Origin: JAENWD01 sp963796915
GTDB lineage: Bacteria > Acidobacteriota > Vicinamibacteria > Vicinamibacterales > JAENWD01
Reading direction: 5' to 3'
DNA: 64,000 bases
Assembly (NCBI GenBank): GCA_963796915.1
Contig: CAWCNI010000004.1
Span: forward strand, 620,001 to 684,000
Shown one piece after another: positions 48,343 through 58,314 of this stretch; within the stretch, counting starts at the first letter, position 1; each line of letters begins with the position of its first letter. Both the position numbers and the translations under genes were made by a program. Below the pieces are notes generated by a model. It searched no databases. It saw only the letters and a program-made list of their open reading frames with translations, and was not told the origin of the DNA.

Positions 48343-49467
48343 TCAGGCCGGGGGCGACTTGCGCGACAGCATGGTGTGCAGGCCGACCGGCGGCAGGTCC
48401 ACGCCGGCCTTGTTGAGCGCATGCTGGAATCGCCGGCGCAGCTCGCGCGCGATCTCACCCTGCCGCTGCGGCACCGCCTTCATCCGCGATCGGACGACAA
48501 CCTGCCCGTCCCTGAAGCTCTCGATGCCCAGGACTTCCAGGGGCTCGAGAATGCCGCCCGCAAACGCAGGCTCGGCCTGCAGTGTCGCGGCAGTCTCCCG
48601 CAGGATCTGAATGACCTTGTCGGTGTCTTCCTGGAAATCGACGGCCAGGTCCACCAGCGCGTAGGCGTAGTCGCGTGTCTTGTTGGCCAGTGTGGCGATG
48701 GCGCCGTTGGGGAAGACGAGCACGGCGCCTTCGACGTCGCGCAGGATCGTGGTGCGGAGGTTGATGGCTTCGATCGTGCCGCCCTGGCCGTTGATGACCA
48801 CGGAGTCGCCGACGCGCACCTGGTCCTCGAGAATCAGGAAGAACCCGGCGATGACGTCGCGCACCAGCCACTGCGCGCCGAAGCCCAGCGCCACGCCGGC
48901 GATGCCGGCGCCGGTCAGCATCGGCACGATGTCGACGTTCAGCTCGCGCAGCACCATCAGCAACGCGCCGGCAGCAATCACGGCGGTCGAGACGTTCTGA
49001 ATGAGGCCGCCCAGCGTCTGCGCGCGCTTCAGCCGATCGTCGCGTCCCGCGCCGGTGCCGGCCAGTTGCCGTTCGAGCCGGCTCGTGGAGGTGGCGATCA
49101 TTCGGACGACGAGCCAGGCAATTGTGATGATGAGAGCGATGCGCAGCCCGGAGCCGACGATCCAGTGAAACGCGGTGCGCCCGTCCAGACCCGTGTCGAA
49201 GCGCTCGCCGATGGTGTCGAGCATCGGCAGCACCGTCACGACGAAGACGAGCAGGAACGAGATGATACGGACGATTTCAGTCGGGCCCTTGACGCTGGCG
49301 TCGACGGTCGGCGCTTCGCCGTAGATCGCGTGGATCGTGCGCCGGACGAGGCGCGCGGCAATCGTGGAGAAAATCGACGCGACCAGGAAACCCACGCCGA
49401 TGACGAGCGCGATTTCCGACCACTGGGGCTGACCGTCCAGCAAGGAGAAGGCAGACGGGTTGGGCAT
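48343..49467 (-). CDS. Small-conductance mechanosensitive channel (MscS family)
   Basis: 374 residues from the ATG at 49467. Three or four N-terminal helices (WSEIALVIGVGFLVASIFSTIAA, IISFLLVFVVTVLPML, LRIALIITIAWLVVRMI) lead to the pore-lining MscS helix (TGAGIAGVALGFGAQWLVRDVIAGFFLILED). The beta domain follows (VRVGDSVVINGQGGTIEAINLRTTILRDVEG and VFPNGAI). The C-terminal alpha/beta domain has RSRMKAVPQRQGEIARELRRRF. Family knowledge: MscS channels open under membrane tension to relieve hypoosmotic shock. It is the last gene of a minus-strand Hsp20-HtrA-MscS unit, 29 bp after the HtrA stop. Confidence 0.95.
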   Translation of the reverse strand: MPNPSAFSLLDGQPQWSEIALVIGVGFLVASIFSTIAARLVRRTIHAIYGEAPTVDASVKGPTEIVRIISFLLVFVVTVLPMLDTIGERFDTGLDGRTAFHWIVGSGLRIALIITIAWLVVRMIATSTSRLERQLAGTGAGRDDRLKRAQTLGGLIQNVSTAVIAAGALLMVLRELNVDIVPMLTGAGIAGVALGFGAQWLVRDVIAGFFLILEDQVRVGDSVVINGQGGTIEAINLRTTILRDVEGAVLVFPNGAIATLANKTRDYAYALVDLAVDFQEDTDKVIQILRETAATLQAEPAFAGGILEPLEVLGIESFRDGQVVVRSRMKAVPQRQGEIARELRRRFQHALNKAGVDLPPVGLHTMLSRKSPPA

Positions 49468-49496
49468 GGCGTGCTGGCGGGTGAGCCGGAACCCGG

Positions 49497-50676
49497 TCAG
49501 TAGTTGGTGACGGCGCGGCGCGGGACGGCCTGGACCACTGGAACCTGCAGATCCATCTGCCGGCCCTCCCGCTCGACCTTGAGTCTGGCGGTCGAGCCCA
49601 CTGGCGTGTCGGCGATGAGCCGTTCCAGCTGACCGGCATCGTCGATATTGGTCGTGTTGTAGACGAGGACGACATCGCCGGGCCGCATGCCGGACGCGTA
49701 GGCGGCGCTCGGTGCGATCCATTCGTGAGACCAGGACGCCGCGCGTGCGGCTGATGCCCACTTCCGCGGCGAGCTCCGGATTCAGCGCCAGCGTCTCGAA
49801 GTAGCCAAGGTAGCCGCGCTTGACCTCGCCGTACTTGATCAGGTCGTCCATGACCTTGCGCGCCAGGTTGCTCGGCACGGCGAACCCGATGCCCTGATAG
49901 CCGCCGCTCTGCGAGTAGATGGCGGTGTTGATGCCAATCAGCTCACCGCGGCTGTTGATCAGCGCGCCGCCGGAGTTGCCGGGATTGATGGCGGCATCTG
50001 TCTGGATGAAGTCTTCATAGCCGGCAGCGCCGATGTTCGATCTCCGCAGGGCCGACACGATGCCGAGCGTGACTGTCTGGCTCAGTTGATACGGGTTGCC
50101 AATCGCCAGCACCCACTCGGCCACTTTGAGCTTGCTCGAGTCGCCCCACGGAATCGTCGGCAGGTTGTGGGCGTCGATCTTGACGAGCGCGATGTCGGTG
50201 AACTGATCGGCGCCGACGACCTGCGCCCGAAGCTCGCGTTTGTCCGACAACGCCACGCGCACCTCGGTGCCGCGGCCCTGCGCGCCGAGCACGTGCACGT
50301 TGGTCAGCACGTACCCGTCAGACGACACGACGACGCCCGAGCCGAGGCTCAACTCGCCGCGGTTGCGTCCGCCGTAGACGTCCATGTTGCCGAAGAAGTA
50401 CTGGAAGAACGGGTCGTTCTCGAACGGCCCGTTCTGCCGACGGATTGGCTGCAGCGAGGAGATGTTGGTGACGGCGTTCACCGTGCGCGCGGCGACCTCG
50501 GTGAAGTCGGGCCCGCTCGTCACGGCGCGAGGCGCCGGCGTTGCGGCAGTTGCCTGCGCGTCAGGGAGCGGCGCGGCCGAGGCCTGGTCGGCGGAGCGCA
50601 GGCGCCCGGTGAGTACCAGGCCGGCCATGAGGCCGCATGTGATGAGCAGAGCCGAGAACGCGACGCGGCGAATCAC
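49497..50676 (-). CDS. HtrA/DegP-like periplasmic serine protease with one PDZ domain, frameshifted
   Basis: About 392 residues after one +1 repair; GTG start at 50676. An N-terminal anchor (FSALLITCGLMAGLVLTG) is followed by the trypsin-like domain. The catalytic His is in YVLTNVHVLG, Asp in FTDIALVKID, and Ser in INPGNSGGALINSRGELIG. The single PDZ domain begins RGYLGYFETLALNPELAAEVG and TRGVLVS, then continues after a frame change near 49720 with IAPSAAYASGMRPGDVVLVYN. Family knowledge: HtrA proteases degrade or refold damaged envelope proteins. Starts one base after the Hsp20 stop, so heat-shock protease and chaperone are co-expressed. Confidence 0.93.
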
Positions 50677-50677
50677 G

Positions 50678-51097
50678 TCAGTTGACGTCGACGCGGTGCG
50701 GGCCCTGGCCAGCGGCTTTCGGGACTGTGACTGTCAACAGGCCTTCGCGGAAGTCGGCCGTGATGCCTTCGACGTGGACCGACGCCGGGAGCGCCAGCCG
50801 CCGGAAAAACGAGCCATGGCCGCGTTCCACGCGATGGTAGCGCTCGCAGGGCACGTCGGGCTTGCGCCGCGTGCCCTGGAGGGTGAGTTGTCCGTCGTGA
50901 AAACGGATGTCGATGTCTTCACGGCTGAGACCGGGCAGTTCCGCCGTGACGACGAACGCTTCAGCCGTTTCGTACAGGTCCACGGGCGGCGTCCAGCCGG
51001 CCGCTTCGCCGCCCGACAGCCTCTCCATCCGCTCCTGCAGCGCGAGCAGATCCCGCAGCGGATCCCAGCGTGTGAAGGCCACGGGAAATCGTAGCAT
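50678..51097 (-). CDS. Hsp20 family small heat-shock chaperone
   Basis: 139 residues from the ATG at 51097 (an upstream in-frame extension to 51175 runs into the EF-P promoter region). Alpha-crystallin domain: PPVDLYETAEAFVVTAELPGLSREDI, FHDGQLTLQGTRR, ERYHRVERGHGSFFRRLALP, VEGITADFREGLLTVTVPKA. The N-terminal arm has WDPLRDLLALQERMERL. Family knowledge: small heat-shock proteins hold unfolding proteins without ATP. It is first in a minus-strand unit with HtrA and MscS. It is divergent from the EF-P gene, with 67 bp between the starts. No CIRCE or HrcA-type repeat is seen there. Confidence 0.95.
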   Translation of the reverse strand: MLRFPVAFTRWDPLRDLLALQERMERLSGGEAAGWTPPVDLYETAEAFVVTAELPGLSREDIDIRFHDGQLTLQGTRRKPDVPCERYHRVERGHGSFFRRLALPASVHVEGITADFREGLLTVTVPKAAGQGPHRVDVN

Positions 51098-51164
51098 GTT
51101 TGAGGAAACGGCCGCTCCTGTGGTACCGTCGTAAGGTTCTACCTCCCGAAAGACACCAGAACCT

Positions 51165-51728
51165 ATGGCGACCATTCAGGCAACCAAGCTGCGCAAGGGG
51201 ATGCTCTTTGTCCAGGGCACCGACCTGTATCGCGCGCTCGAAGTGAACCACGTCACGCCGGGCAACCTGCGCGGCTTCGTGCGAGTGAAGGCGCGTAACG
51301 TCCGCAGCGGAGCGCTGGCCGACAACAAGTTCCGGTCGGAAGACTTCGTCGAACGCGCCACGCTCGACGAGCGCGCCATGCAGTACATGTATAGCGACGG
51401 CTCCGACTACTACTTCATGGACAACGAGTCGTTCGAACAGATCCACATCTCGGGCGAAGCGCTTGGCGAGTCGGTGCACTACCTGATCGCCGAGATGGTG
51501 ATCTCGGTGGGGTTTTACGGCACCGAGCCTGTCGGCATCGAGCTGCCGCAGACCGTGGACCTGCTGGTCCAGGACACCCCCCCTGCCATCAAGGGCGCCA
51601 CTGCCAGCGCACAGCTCAAGCCGGCGACGCTTGAAACCGGTCTCATCGTCCAGGTGCCGCCCTTCGTCGCGACCGGCGACAAGATTCGCGTCAGCACGGA
51701 GTCGGGCGAGTACCTCGCCCGCGCCTGA
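51165..51728 (+). CDS. efp: Translation elongation factor P
   Basis: 187 residues, three beta-barrel domains as expected. Family knowledge: EF-P binds between the P and E sites and relieves stalling at polyproline. Seen: TKLRKGMLFVQGTDLYRALEVNHVTPGNLRGFVRVKAR in domain I, then FMDNESFEQIHISGEALG, and a domain III with GATASAQLKPATLETGL and KIRVSTESGEYLAR at the end. At the tip loop the sequence is PGNLRGF where Escherichia coli has PGKGQAF, so the residue at the position of the modified Lys34 is Asn. This rules out the known Lys-based modification at that site. An Arg is present two residues later. Starts 67 bp from the divergent hsp20 gene. Confidence 0.95.
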   Translation: MATIQATKLRKGMLFVQGTDLYRALEVNHVTPGNLRGFVRVKARNVRSGALADNKFRSEDFVERATLDERAMQYMYSDGSDYYFMDNESFEQIHISGEALGESVHYLIAEMVISVGFYGTEPVGIELPQTVDLLVQDTPPAIKGATASAQLKPATLETGLIVQVPPFVATGDKIRVSTESGEYLARA

Positions 51729-51778
51729 TTCTCGACGCGCCCCCGGCGCCACACGCCGCAGGCGCCGACCTTCCGCAG

Positions 51779-52354
51779 ATGGACATCATTCGCAAGGTCC
51801 CCAACCAGGGCTGGATTGAAGTCATCACCGGCAGCATGTTCAGCGGGAAGAGCGAGGAGCTCATCCGCCGCGTGCGCCGGGCCGAGATCGCACGTCAGCA
51901 CGTCCAGGTCTTCAAGCCGCTGCTCGACAACCGCTTCGCCGAGGACTACGTCGTCTCGCACAGCGACATCCGCTTTGCCGCCGAGAACGTCGCCTCGTCC
52001 CGCGAGCTGCTGACAGCGGTCAAGCCCGACACTGAAGTCGTGGCGATTGACGAGGGCCAGTTCTTCGACGCCGAGCTGCCGATGATCTGCAGCACGCTGG
52101 CCGATCAGGGACGGCGGGTGATCGTCGCCGGGCTCGACCAGGATTACCTCGGCAAGCCGTTCGAGCCGATGCCGCAATTGCTGGCGATCGCCGAGTACAT
52201 CACCAAGACGCTGGCCATCTGCATGGTCTGCGGCAATCCGGCCAATCACACGCAGCGCCTGGTCGCGAGCAGCGACCGCGTCCTGCTCGGCGCGCAGGGC
52301 ACCTACGAGGCGCGCTGTCGCCACTGTTTCGACCCGACACTCGCGAACACCTGA
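51779..52354 (+). CDS. tdk: Thymidine kinase (type II)
   Basis: 191 residues from the ATG at 51779. Family knowledge: phosphorylates thymidine with ATP in the salvage pathway. Seen: P-loop ITGSMFSGKSEELIRRVRRA, the Walker-B-like VVAIDEGQFFD, the substrate lasso region GLDQDYLGKPFEPM, and a four-Cys zinc site CMVCG plus CRHCF. Length and order match bacterial Tdk. It lies 50 bp after EF-P on the same strand. Downstream is a 130 bp low-complexity region before the copper operon. Confidence 0.96.
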   Translation: MDIIRKVPNQGWIEVITGSMFSGKSEELIRRVRRAEIARQHVQVFKPLLDNRFAEDYVVSHSDIRFAAENVASSRELLTAVKPDTEVVAIDEGQFFDAELPMICSTLADQGRRVIVAGLDQDYLGKPFEPMPQLLAIAEYITKTLAICMVCGNPANHTQRLVASSDRVLLGAQGTYEARCRHCFDPTLANT

Positions 52355-52369
52355 CCGCCTGGCGCGTTT

Positions 52370-52495
52370 CCTGTCGCACTGCCGCACCGCCGCTCTTCCG
52401 CACCGCACTACAGCACGACCGCACTGCGGCACTTCAGCACGGCACCGCAGCACTTCTGCACTTCTGCACTTCAGCACCCCTGCACCGCCGCATTT
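52370..52495. repeat. Low-complexity degenerate repeats between tdk and the copper operon
   Basis: About 125 bp built from variants of GCACTTC, GCACCGC and GCACTGC with 7-9 base periodicity (for example CTTCTGCACTTCTGCACTTC). No open frame, hairpin or promoter is evident inside it. It ends just before the CsoR-type operator. Confidence 0.6.
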
Positions 52496-52510
52496 GCGCC
52501 CGTGCCTTGT

Positions 52511-52527
52511 ATACCCATCAGGGGTAT
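52511..52527. promoter_or_regulatory. CsoR/copper-responsive operator upstream of copZ
   Basis: ATACCC-ATCA-GGGGTAT forms a near-perfect palindrome with the G/C-tract plus AT-arm layout of CsoR boxes. GTATAAT (52524-52530) directly overlaps and could be the -10 element, with the start codon 18 bp further on. Family knowledge: CsoR represses copper-export operons by binding such sites and releases DNA on Cu(I). A CsoR gene is the last gene of this operon. Confidence 0.8.
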
Positions 52528-52547
52528 AATAAGAGGCGAGGCGATCC

Positions 52548-52750
52548 ATGGACACCGTCAAGCTGAACATCACTGGAATGAGCTGCGGGCACTGTGTGAG
52601 TCGCGTGCGCTCCGCACTCGCCGCCGTGCCCGGCGTCACCGTCACTGCCGTCGCCGTGGGCCAGGCGACGTTGGAGCTGGAAGGCGGCCTCGGCCGGCTT
52701 CCAGACGTCCTCGACGCCGTGGACCGTGCCGGCTACCGCGCGGAGGCTGC

Positions 52751-52754
<4 letters not shown>
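52548..52754 (+). CDS. copZ: CopZ-like copper chaperone (HMA domain)
   Basis: 68 residues, a single heavy-metal-associated domain. The Cu(I)-binding motif is GMSCGHCVSRV (CxxC) near residue 12-15. The ferredoxin-like betaalphabeta pattern continues with VRSALAAVPGVTVTAVAVGQATLEL and DAVDRAGYRAE. Family knowledge: such chaperones carry Cu(I) to P-type ATPases. The stop overlaps the start of copA (GTGA), and a CsoR-type operator lies 21-37 bp upstream. Cytoplasmic. Confidence 0.93.
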
Positions 52755-55129
<2,375 letters not shown>

Positions 55130-55137
55130 GGAGGCGC

Positions 55138-55497
55138 ATGGCGAAGGATCTGAACGGCGTGCACAAGGCGGATCAGGCCGGCTGCGGATGCGCGGTGCAG
55201 CAGGGCGGCGCCCGCGGCGCGCTTGAAGTCGAGCCTGCCCTCAAGGCGCGGAGCCTGAATCGGCTCAAGCGCATCGAGGGCCAGGTGCGCGGCCTCCAGC
55301 GCATGGTCGAGGGCGATCGCTACTGCGCCGACATCCTGACGCAGCTCTCGTCGGTGCAGCAGGCCCTCCGGGCGGTCGGCAAGGAGCTGCTGCGCAACCA
55401 CCTTCGGCATTGCGCGACCTCGGCCATCCGCCGCGGCGGCGATGACGCCGAGACCATGTACGACGAGCTGGTGGCGCTGATGGACCGTCACGGCTGA
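55138..55497 (+). CDS. csoR: CsoR-family copper-sensing repressor
   Basis: 119 residues with an AAGGAGG site 3-9 bases upstream. The DUF156 helical fold shows LNRLKRIEGQVRGLQRMVEGDRYCADILTQLSSVQQAL and LLRNHLRHCATSAI. The Cu(I) ligand set Cys (RYCAD), His (RNHLR) and Cys (RHC) matches the W-X-Y pattern of true CsoR rather than formaldehyde-sensing FrmR. A 38-residue N-terminal extension contains QAGCGCAVQ, two extra Cys that could add a metal site. It is the last gene of copZ-copA-csoR, so it would repress its own operon through the palindrome at 52511. Confidence 0.94.
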   Translation: MAKDLNGVHKADQAGCGCAVQQGGARGALEVEPALKARSLNRLKRIEGQVRGLQRMVEGDRYCADILTQLSSVQQALRAVGKELLRNHLRHCATSAIRRGGDDAETMYDELVALMDRHG

Positions 55498-55533
55498 GGG
55501 CGGGGACCGTTTCCGTCAGATTAAGATCAGAAC

Positions 55534-56091
55534 GTGGTCGGGCTGCTGCCGTTTGTCCTGATCGGGCTGGGCACCGGATTTCTCGTGGCCAACGTGCGTG
55601 TGCTGCTGCAGTTCCTGCGCTTCCGGCGGCTTCGCGCTCAGGCCGTGCTGACATGGCCTGGCCCGCGCCCGCCGTTCTACGGGCTCATCCTGTTCCTGGG
55701 CGTCACGCTGGGCCTGCTCATCGTGGTGAAGGTGGTGTTCCTGCACCGGGGCTTCTGGGGCATCTTCGGCGAGCTGATGATGTTCGTGTACTTCGCGTAC
55801 GCGGTGCCGCTCGGCCGCCGGATCGGCCGCGGGTTCTACACCGACGGCGTCTGGTCGGAGCAGGGGTTCATCCCGTATCACGAGATCGGCGGCATGGCGT
55901 GGCGGCAGGGCCGGCCCGTGACGCTGCTGGTCGTCCCCAGGTTCCGGCAGCTGGCGCGGCCGCTCCTGGTCCCGTCGCCGTATTACGGGGCCGTCCGCCG
56001 GCTGTTGCGTGACAAGATTGGCGAACACGACATCATGTTCGCCGGCGATTCGCTCGACCTGGATGGCCACGACGAACGCGAGGATGTCTGA
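55534..56091 (+). CDS. Two- to three-helix membrane protein of unknown function
   Basis: 185 residues from a GTG at 55534. Membrane helices at GLLPFVLIGLGTGFLVANV and FYGLILFLGVTLGLLIVVKVVFL, plus WGIFGELMMFVYFAYAVPL. The C-terminal 85 residues look like a cytoplasmic PH-like fold typical of DUF5673-type proteins (GFYTDGVWSEQGFIPYHEIGGMAWR, TLLVVPRF, and VRRLLRDKIGEHD). I do not recognise a precise family. Lies 36 bp after csoR, but no metal motif links it to copper. Ku follows 81 bp downstream. Confidence 0.6.
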   Translation: MVGLLPFVLIGLGTGFLVANVRVLLQFLRFRRLRAQAVLTWPGPRPPFYGLILFLGVTLGLLIVVKVVFLHRGFWGIFGELMMFVYFAYAVPLGRRIGRGFYTDGVWSEQGFIPYHEIGGMAWRQGRPVTLLVVPRFRQLARPLLVPSPYYGAVRRLLRDKIGEHDIMFAGDSLDLDGHDEREDV

Positions 56092-56172
56092 GGCCGGGCG
56101 GCCGGCAGCGGGGCACTGCAGTTCACGCCGTTTCGTGCCGATACGCAACCGGGCACGTCTCGAGGGGGGTAC

Positions 56173-57033
56173 ATGGCGGTTCGATCAACGTGGAAGGGTT
56201 TCCTGAAGGTCAGCCTGGTGAACATCCCGATCCGGGTGTTTCCGGCCACCGAGTCCGCGGCGACGCTCTCGTTCAACCAGCTCCACGAGGAGTGCCAGAC
56301 GCGGATCCAGCAGAAGCGGTGGTGCCCCCACTGCGAGCGCGAGGTGCCGCTCGCCGAGATCGTCAAGGGCTACGAATTCGCCAAGGGCCGCTACGTCGTC
56401 ATGCAGGAAGACGACTTCGCCAAGGTCTCCACGCCGTCGACCCGCGTCATCAGCCTCGAGCAGTTCACTGACGAGACCGCCGTGGATCCGATGTACGTCG
56501 ACCGCGCCTACTACCTCGCGCCGGACGGCCAGGTCGCCGCCGACGCCTACGCGGTGATGCGTGAGGGCATGCGCGGCAAGGTAGGCATCGGCAAGGTGGC
56601 GTTGTACGGCAGGGAATACCTCGTCGCGATCAAGGCCCAGCAGCACGGCCTCGTGATGTACACGCTGCACCACGCCGCCGAGATCCGGACGATCGATCAG
56701 ATCGAGGAGCTGAACATCGTGCCTCGCACCGTGAAGCCGCAGGAGCTGAAGCTCGCCAAGCAGGTGGTGGAGATGTTCGAGGGCGAGCTGAACCTGAAGG
56801 ACTACAAGGACGAGTACAAGGAAGAGCTCCGGAAGATCATCGACGCGCGCGTCGCCGGCGAGGAATACGTGGCCGCGGAAGTCGAGGAAACGCCGAGCAA
56901 CGTGGTGGACCTGATGGCGGCGCTGCGCAAGAGCCTCGATGCGGCCAGCGCGTCGAAGAAGAAGCCGGCGAAGGCGGAACTGGCGGCCAAGACGACGGTT
57001 GCCAAGGCCGAGCCGAAGCGAAAGCGCGCGTAG
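56173..57033 (+). CDS. ku: Ku DNA-end-binding protein (bacterial NHEJ)
   Basis: 286 residues. Family knowledge: Ku forms a homodimeric ring on DNA ends and recruits LigD. Seen: VRSTWKGFLKVSLVNIPIRVFPATES, LHEECQTRIQQKRWCPHCEREV, VKGYEFAKGRYVVMQEDDF, VDPMYVDRAYYLAPDG, GKVGIGKVALYGREYLVAI, LVMYTLHHAAEIR and LAKQVVEMFEGELNLKDYKDEY. A Lys/Ala-rich C-terminal tail (KKKPAKAELAAKTTVAKAEPKRKRA-like) is of the type that contacts DNA and LigD. No ligD is in the window. Downstream is a 420 bp repeat block. Confidence 0.95.
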   Translation: MAVRSTWKGFLKVSLVNIPIRVFPATESAATLSFNQLHEECQTRIQQKRWCPHCEREVPLAEIVKGYEFAKGRYVVMQEDDFAKVSTPSTRVISLEQFTDETAVDPMYVDRAYYLAPDGQVAADAYAVMREGMRGKVGIGKVALYGREYLVAIKAQQHGLVMYTLHHAAEIRTIDQIEELNIVPRTVKPQELKLAKQVVEMFEGELNLKDYKDEYKEELRKIIDARVAGEEYVAAEVEETPSNVVDLMAALRKSLDAASASKKKPAKAELAAKTTVAKAEPKRKRA

Positions 57034-57055
57034 GAACGGCCCCGAGGAGTTGTCG

Positions 57056-57113
57056 GTAGGGCAAATCTTCAGATTGGCCGGCAGCTATTGGCCGATCTGA
57101 AGATCGGCCCTAC
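57056..57113. repeat. REP/BIME-like paired palindromes, copy 2
   Basis: Bounded by GTAGGGC and GCCCTAC. The left hairpin is AATCT-TC-AGATT followed by GGCC, the right hairpin is GGCCGATCT-GA-AGATCGGCC, with spacer GGCAGCTATT. It is the same architecture as the element at 22507. A third, single hairpin (GGCCAATCT-TT-AGATTGGCC) lies at 57429-57452 just before the end of the minus-strand gene. Between convergent genes these may serve as terminators. Confidence 0.75.
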
Positions 57114-57151
57114 AGGAAAAATGATCGGCCCCTCAGGGAATGATCGGCCCT

Positions 57152-57452
57152 GTTGTCGGTGGGGCAAACCAGATTGGCCGGCGGCGATGATGTGGTCGAT
57201 CGAAGGAGCGGCCCTACAGGCCCACAGGGATGATCGGCCCGGTTGTCGGTGGGGCAAACCAGATTGGCCGGCGGCGATGATGTGGTCGATCGAAGGAGCG
57301 GCCCTACAGGCCCACAGGGATGATCGGCGCGGTTGTCGGTAGGGCAAACCAGATTGGCCGGCGGCGATGATGTGGTCGATCGAAGGAGCGGCCCTACAGG
57401 CCCACAGGGATGGTCGGCGCGGTTGTCGGTAGGGCCAATCTTTAGATTGGCC
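57152..57452. repeat. Three 90 bp tandem repeats plus a terminal hairpin, between Ku and the CDP-alcohol transferase
   Basis: Units starting GTTGTCGGT(G/A)GGGCAAACC at 57152, 57242 and 57332 are exactly 90 bp apart and nearly identical. Each contains AGATTGGCCGGCGG, GATGATGTGGTCGATCG and AGGCCCACAGGGATG. A fourth start at 57422 runs into the palindrome GGCCAATCT-TT-AGATTGGCC. The units look built from diverged pieces of the palindromic element. Because 90 is a multiple of three, frames stay open on both strands, but no protein is likely. Confidence 0.85.
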
Positions 57453-57454
57453 GT

Positions 57455-58294
57455 CTATCGGGCGTGCGTGGCGTGCAGGAGCAGGCCGATGAGACCCGGG
57501 CCGCTCGCGGTCGGGTCGCCGATCCAGGCCGGTGGTGTCAGCCACACGAACGCCAGGATCGCGATCACCCACACGTCGTAGGCGATCGTGGCGCGGTCGT
57601 CGGTCCAGAAAAACGCCCGCTTCAGCACGCCGCCGACGCCGTCGTGCGACGGCAGCGGCAGGTCGTTCAGCGCCAGGTACGTGTAGTAGATGCGGTCCGC
57701 GACAGTCACCACAGACAGCACGAGAATCACCCACAGCACGGCGGCCATGCGATCGGTGAACGCCCCGATCATGAACAGCACGATCCGTTCGGGCCGCTCC
57801 ATGAAGCCGACCTTGCACTTCTGGACGAGCGACTCGGCGCGCGCGCGTGCGTAGCTGGTCATCGTCGCGAAGATGAGGGTCAGAGTGGTGATGAGCACGT
57901 AGTCGTGCCGGCCGAGCGTCGAGTAGAGGTAGATCAGGCCGGTGAACAGCGCGAGGTCCGAGAACCGATCGAGCGTCGAGTCCCAGAAGGCGCCGAAGGC
58001 CGACTGCGTGCCGGTGATGTGGGCGACCTTGCCGTCGATGAAATCGAAGATGTTGGCGACGATCATGATCACGCCGGCCAGCAGGAATCTGTCGTTCGCC
58101 AGCGCGAAACCCGCGACCATGTTGATCAGGACGCCGATCAGCGTGAGGACGTTGGGATGGATCCCCAGCGCCACCGAGGCGTTGATGATGCCCCGGAGGG
58201 GCAGCATGCAGACGGCGCCGACCACTCCCGTAAAGGTCGTGCGGTGCCGCCCGGGGGCAGGGGCCGGTATAATGAGAGGTTCCCTGGCGGGCAT
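57455..58294 (-). CDS. CDP-alcohol phosphatidyltransferase family membrane protein
   Basis: 279 residues from the ATG at 58294 (another lies at 58306). Family knowledge: these enzymes transfer a phosphoalcohol from CDP-activated lipids with two metal ions. Seen: NVLTLIGVLINMVAGFALA, then the catalytic signature FDFIDGKVAHIT, FGAFWDSTLDRFSDLALF, matching DxxDGxxAR...GxxxDxxxD except that the Arg after Ala is His. Further helices are VLITTLTLIFATMTSYARA, RIVLFMIGAFTDRMAAVLWVIL and VWVIAILAFVWL. A 45-residue loop before the last helix is unusual. The annotated start is only 20 bp from the divergent uvrC start and covers its likely promoter, so the true start may be further in (for example at TGVVGAVCMLPL). 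Confidence 0.88.
   Translation of the reverse strand: MPAREPLIIPAPAPGRHRTTFTGVVGAVCMLPLRGIINASVALGIHPNVLTLIGVLINMVAGFALANDRFLLAGVIMIVANIFDFIDGKVAHITGTQSAFGAFWDSTLDRFSDLALFTGLIYLYSTLGRHDYVLITTLTLIFATMTSYARARAESLVQKCKVGFMERPERIVLFMIGAFTDRMAAVLWVILVLSVVTVADRIYYTYLALNDLPLPSHDGVGGVLKRAFFWTDDRATIAYDVWVIAILAFVWLTPPAWIGDPTASGPGLIGLLLHATHAR
58268..58273 (+). promoter_or_regulatory. Possible -10 box of the uvrC promoter
   Basis: TATAAT sits 42 bases before the uvrC ATG in otherwise GC-rich DNA. No good -35 box is seen 17 bases upstream. It lies inside the annotated 5' end of the divergent CDP-alcohol transferase gene, which argues for a shorter form of that gene. Confidence 0.4.
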
Positions 58295-58314
58295 CGATCG
58301 AAACATGGTACCCG

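Noticed and set aside
52502..52750. Upstream extension of copA covering copZ
   Set aside because: The open frame has no ribosome site and crosses the operator and the copZ coding sequence in another frame; the GTGA overlap at 52751 is the natural start.
57152..57421. Possible CRISPR array
   Set aside because: The three units are contiguous near-identical 90-mers with no variable spacers, and there are no cas genes.
57069..57818. Minus-strand frame encoding three 30-residue repeats (APSIDHIIAAGQSG-like)
   Set aside because: It is produced by the 90 bp tandem repeats, whose length is a multiple of three, and then runs out of frame over the CDP-alcohol transferase.
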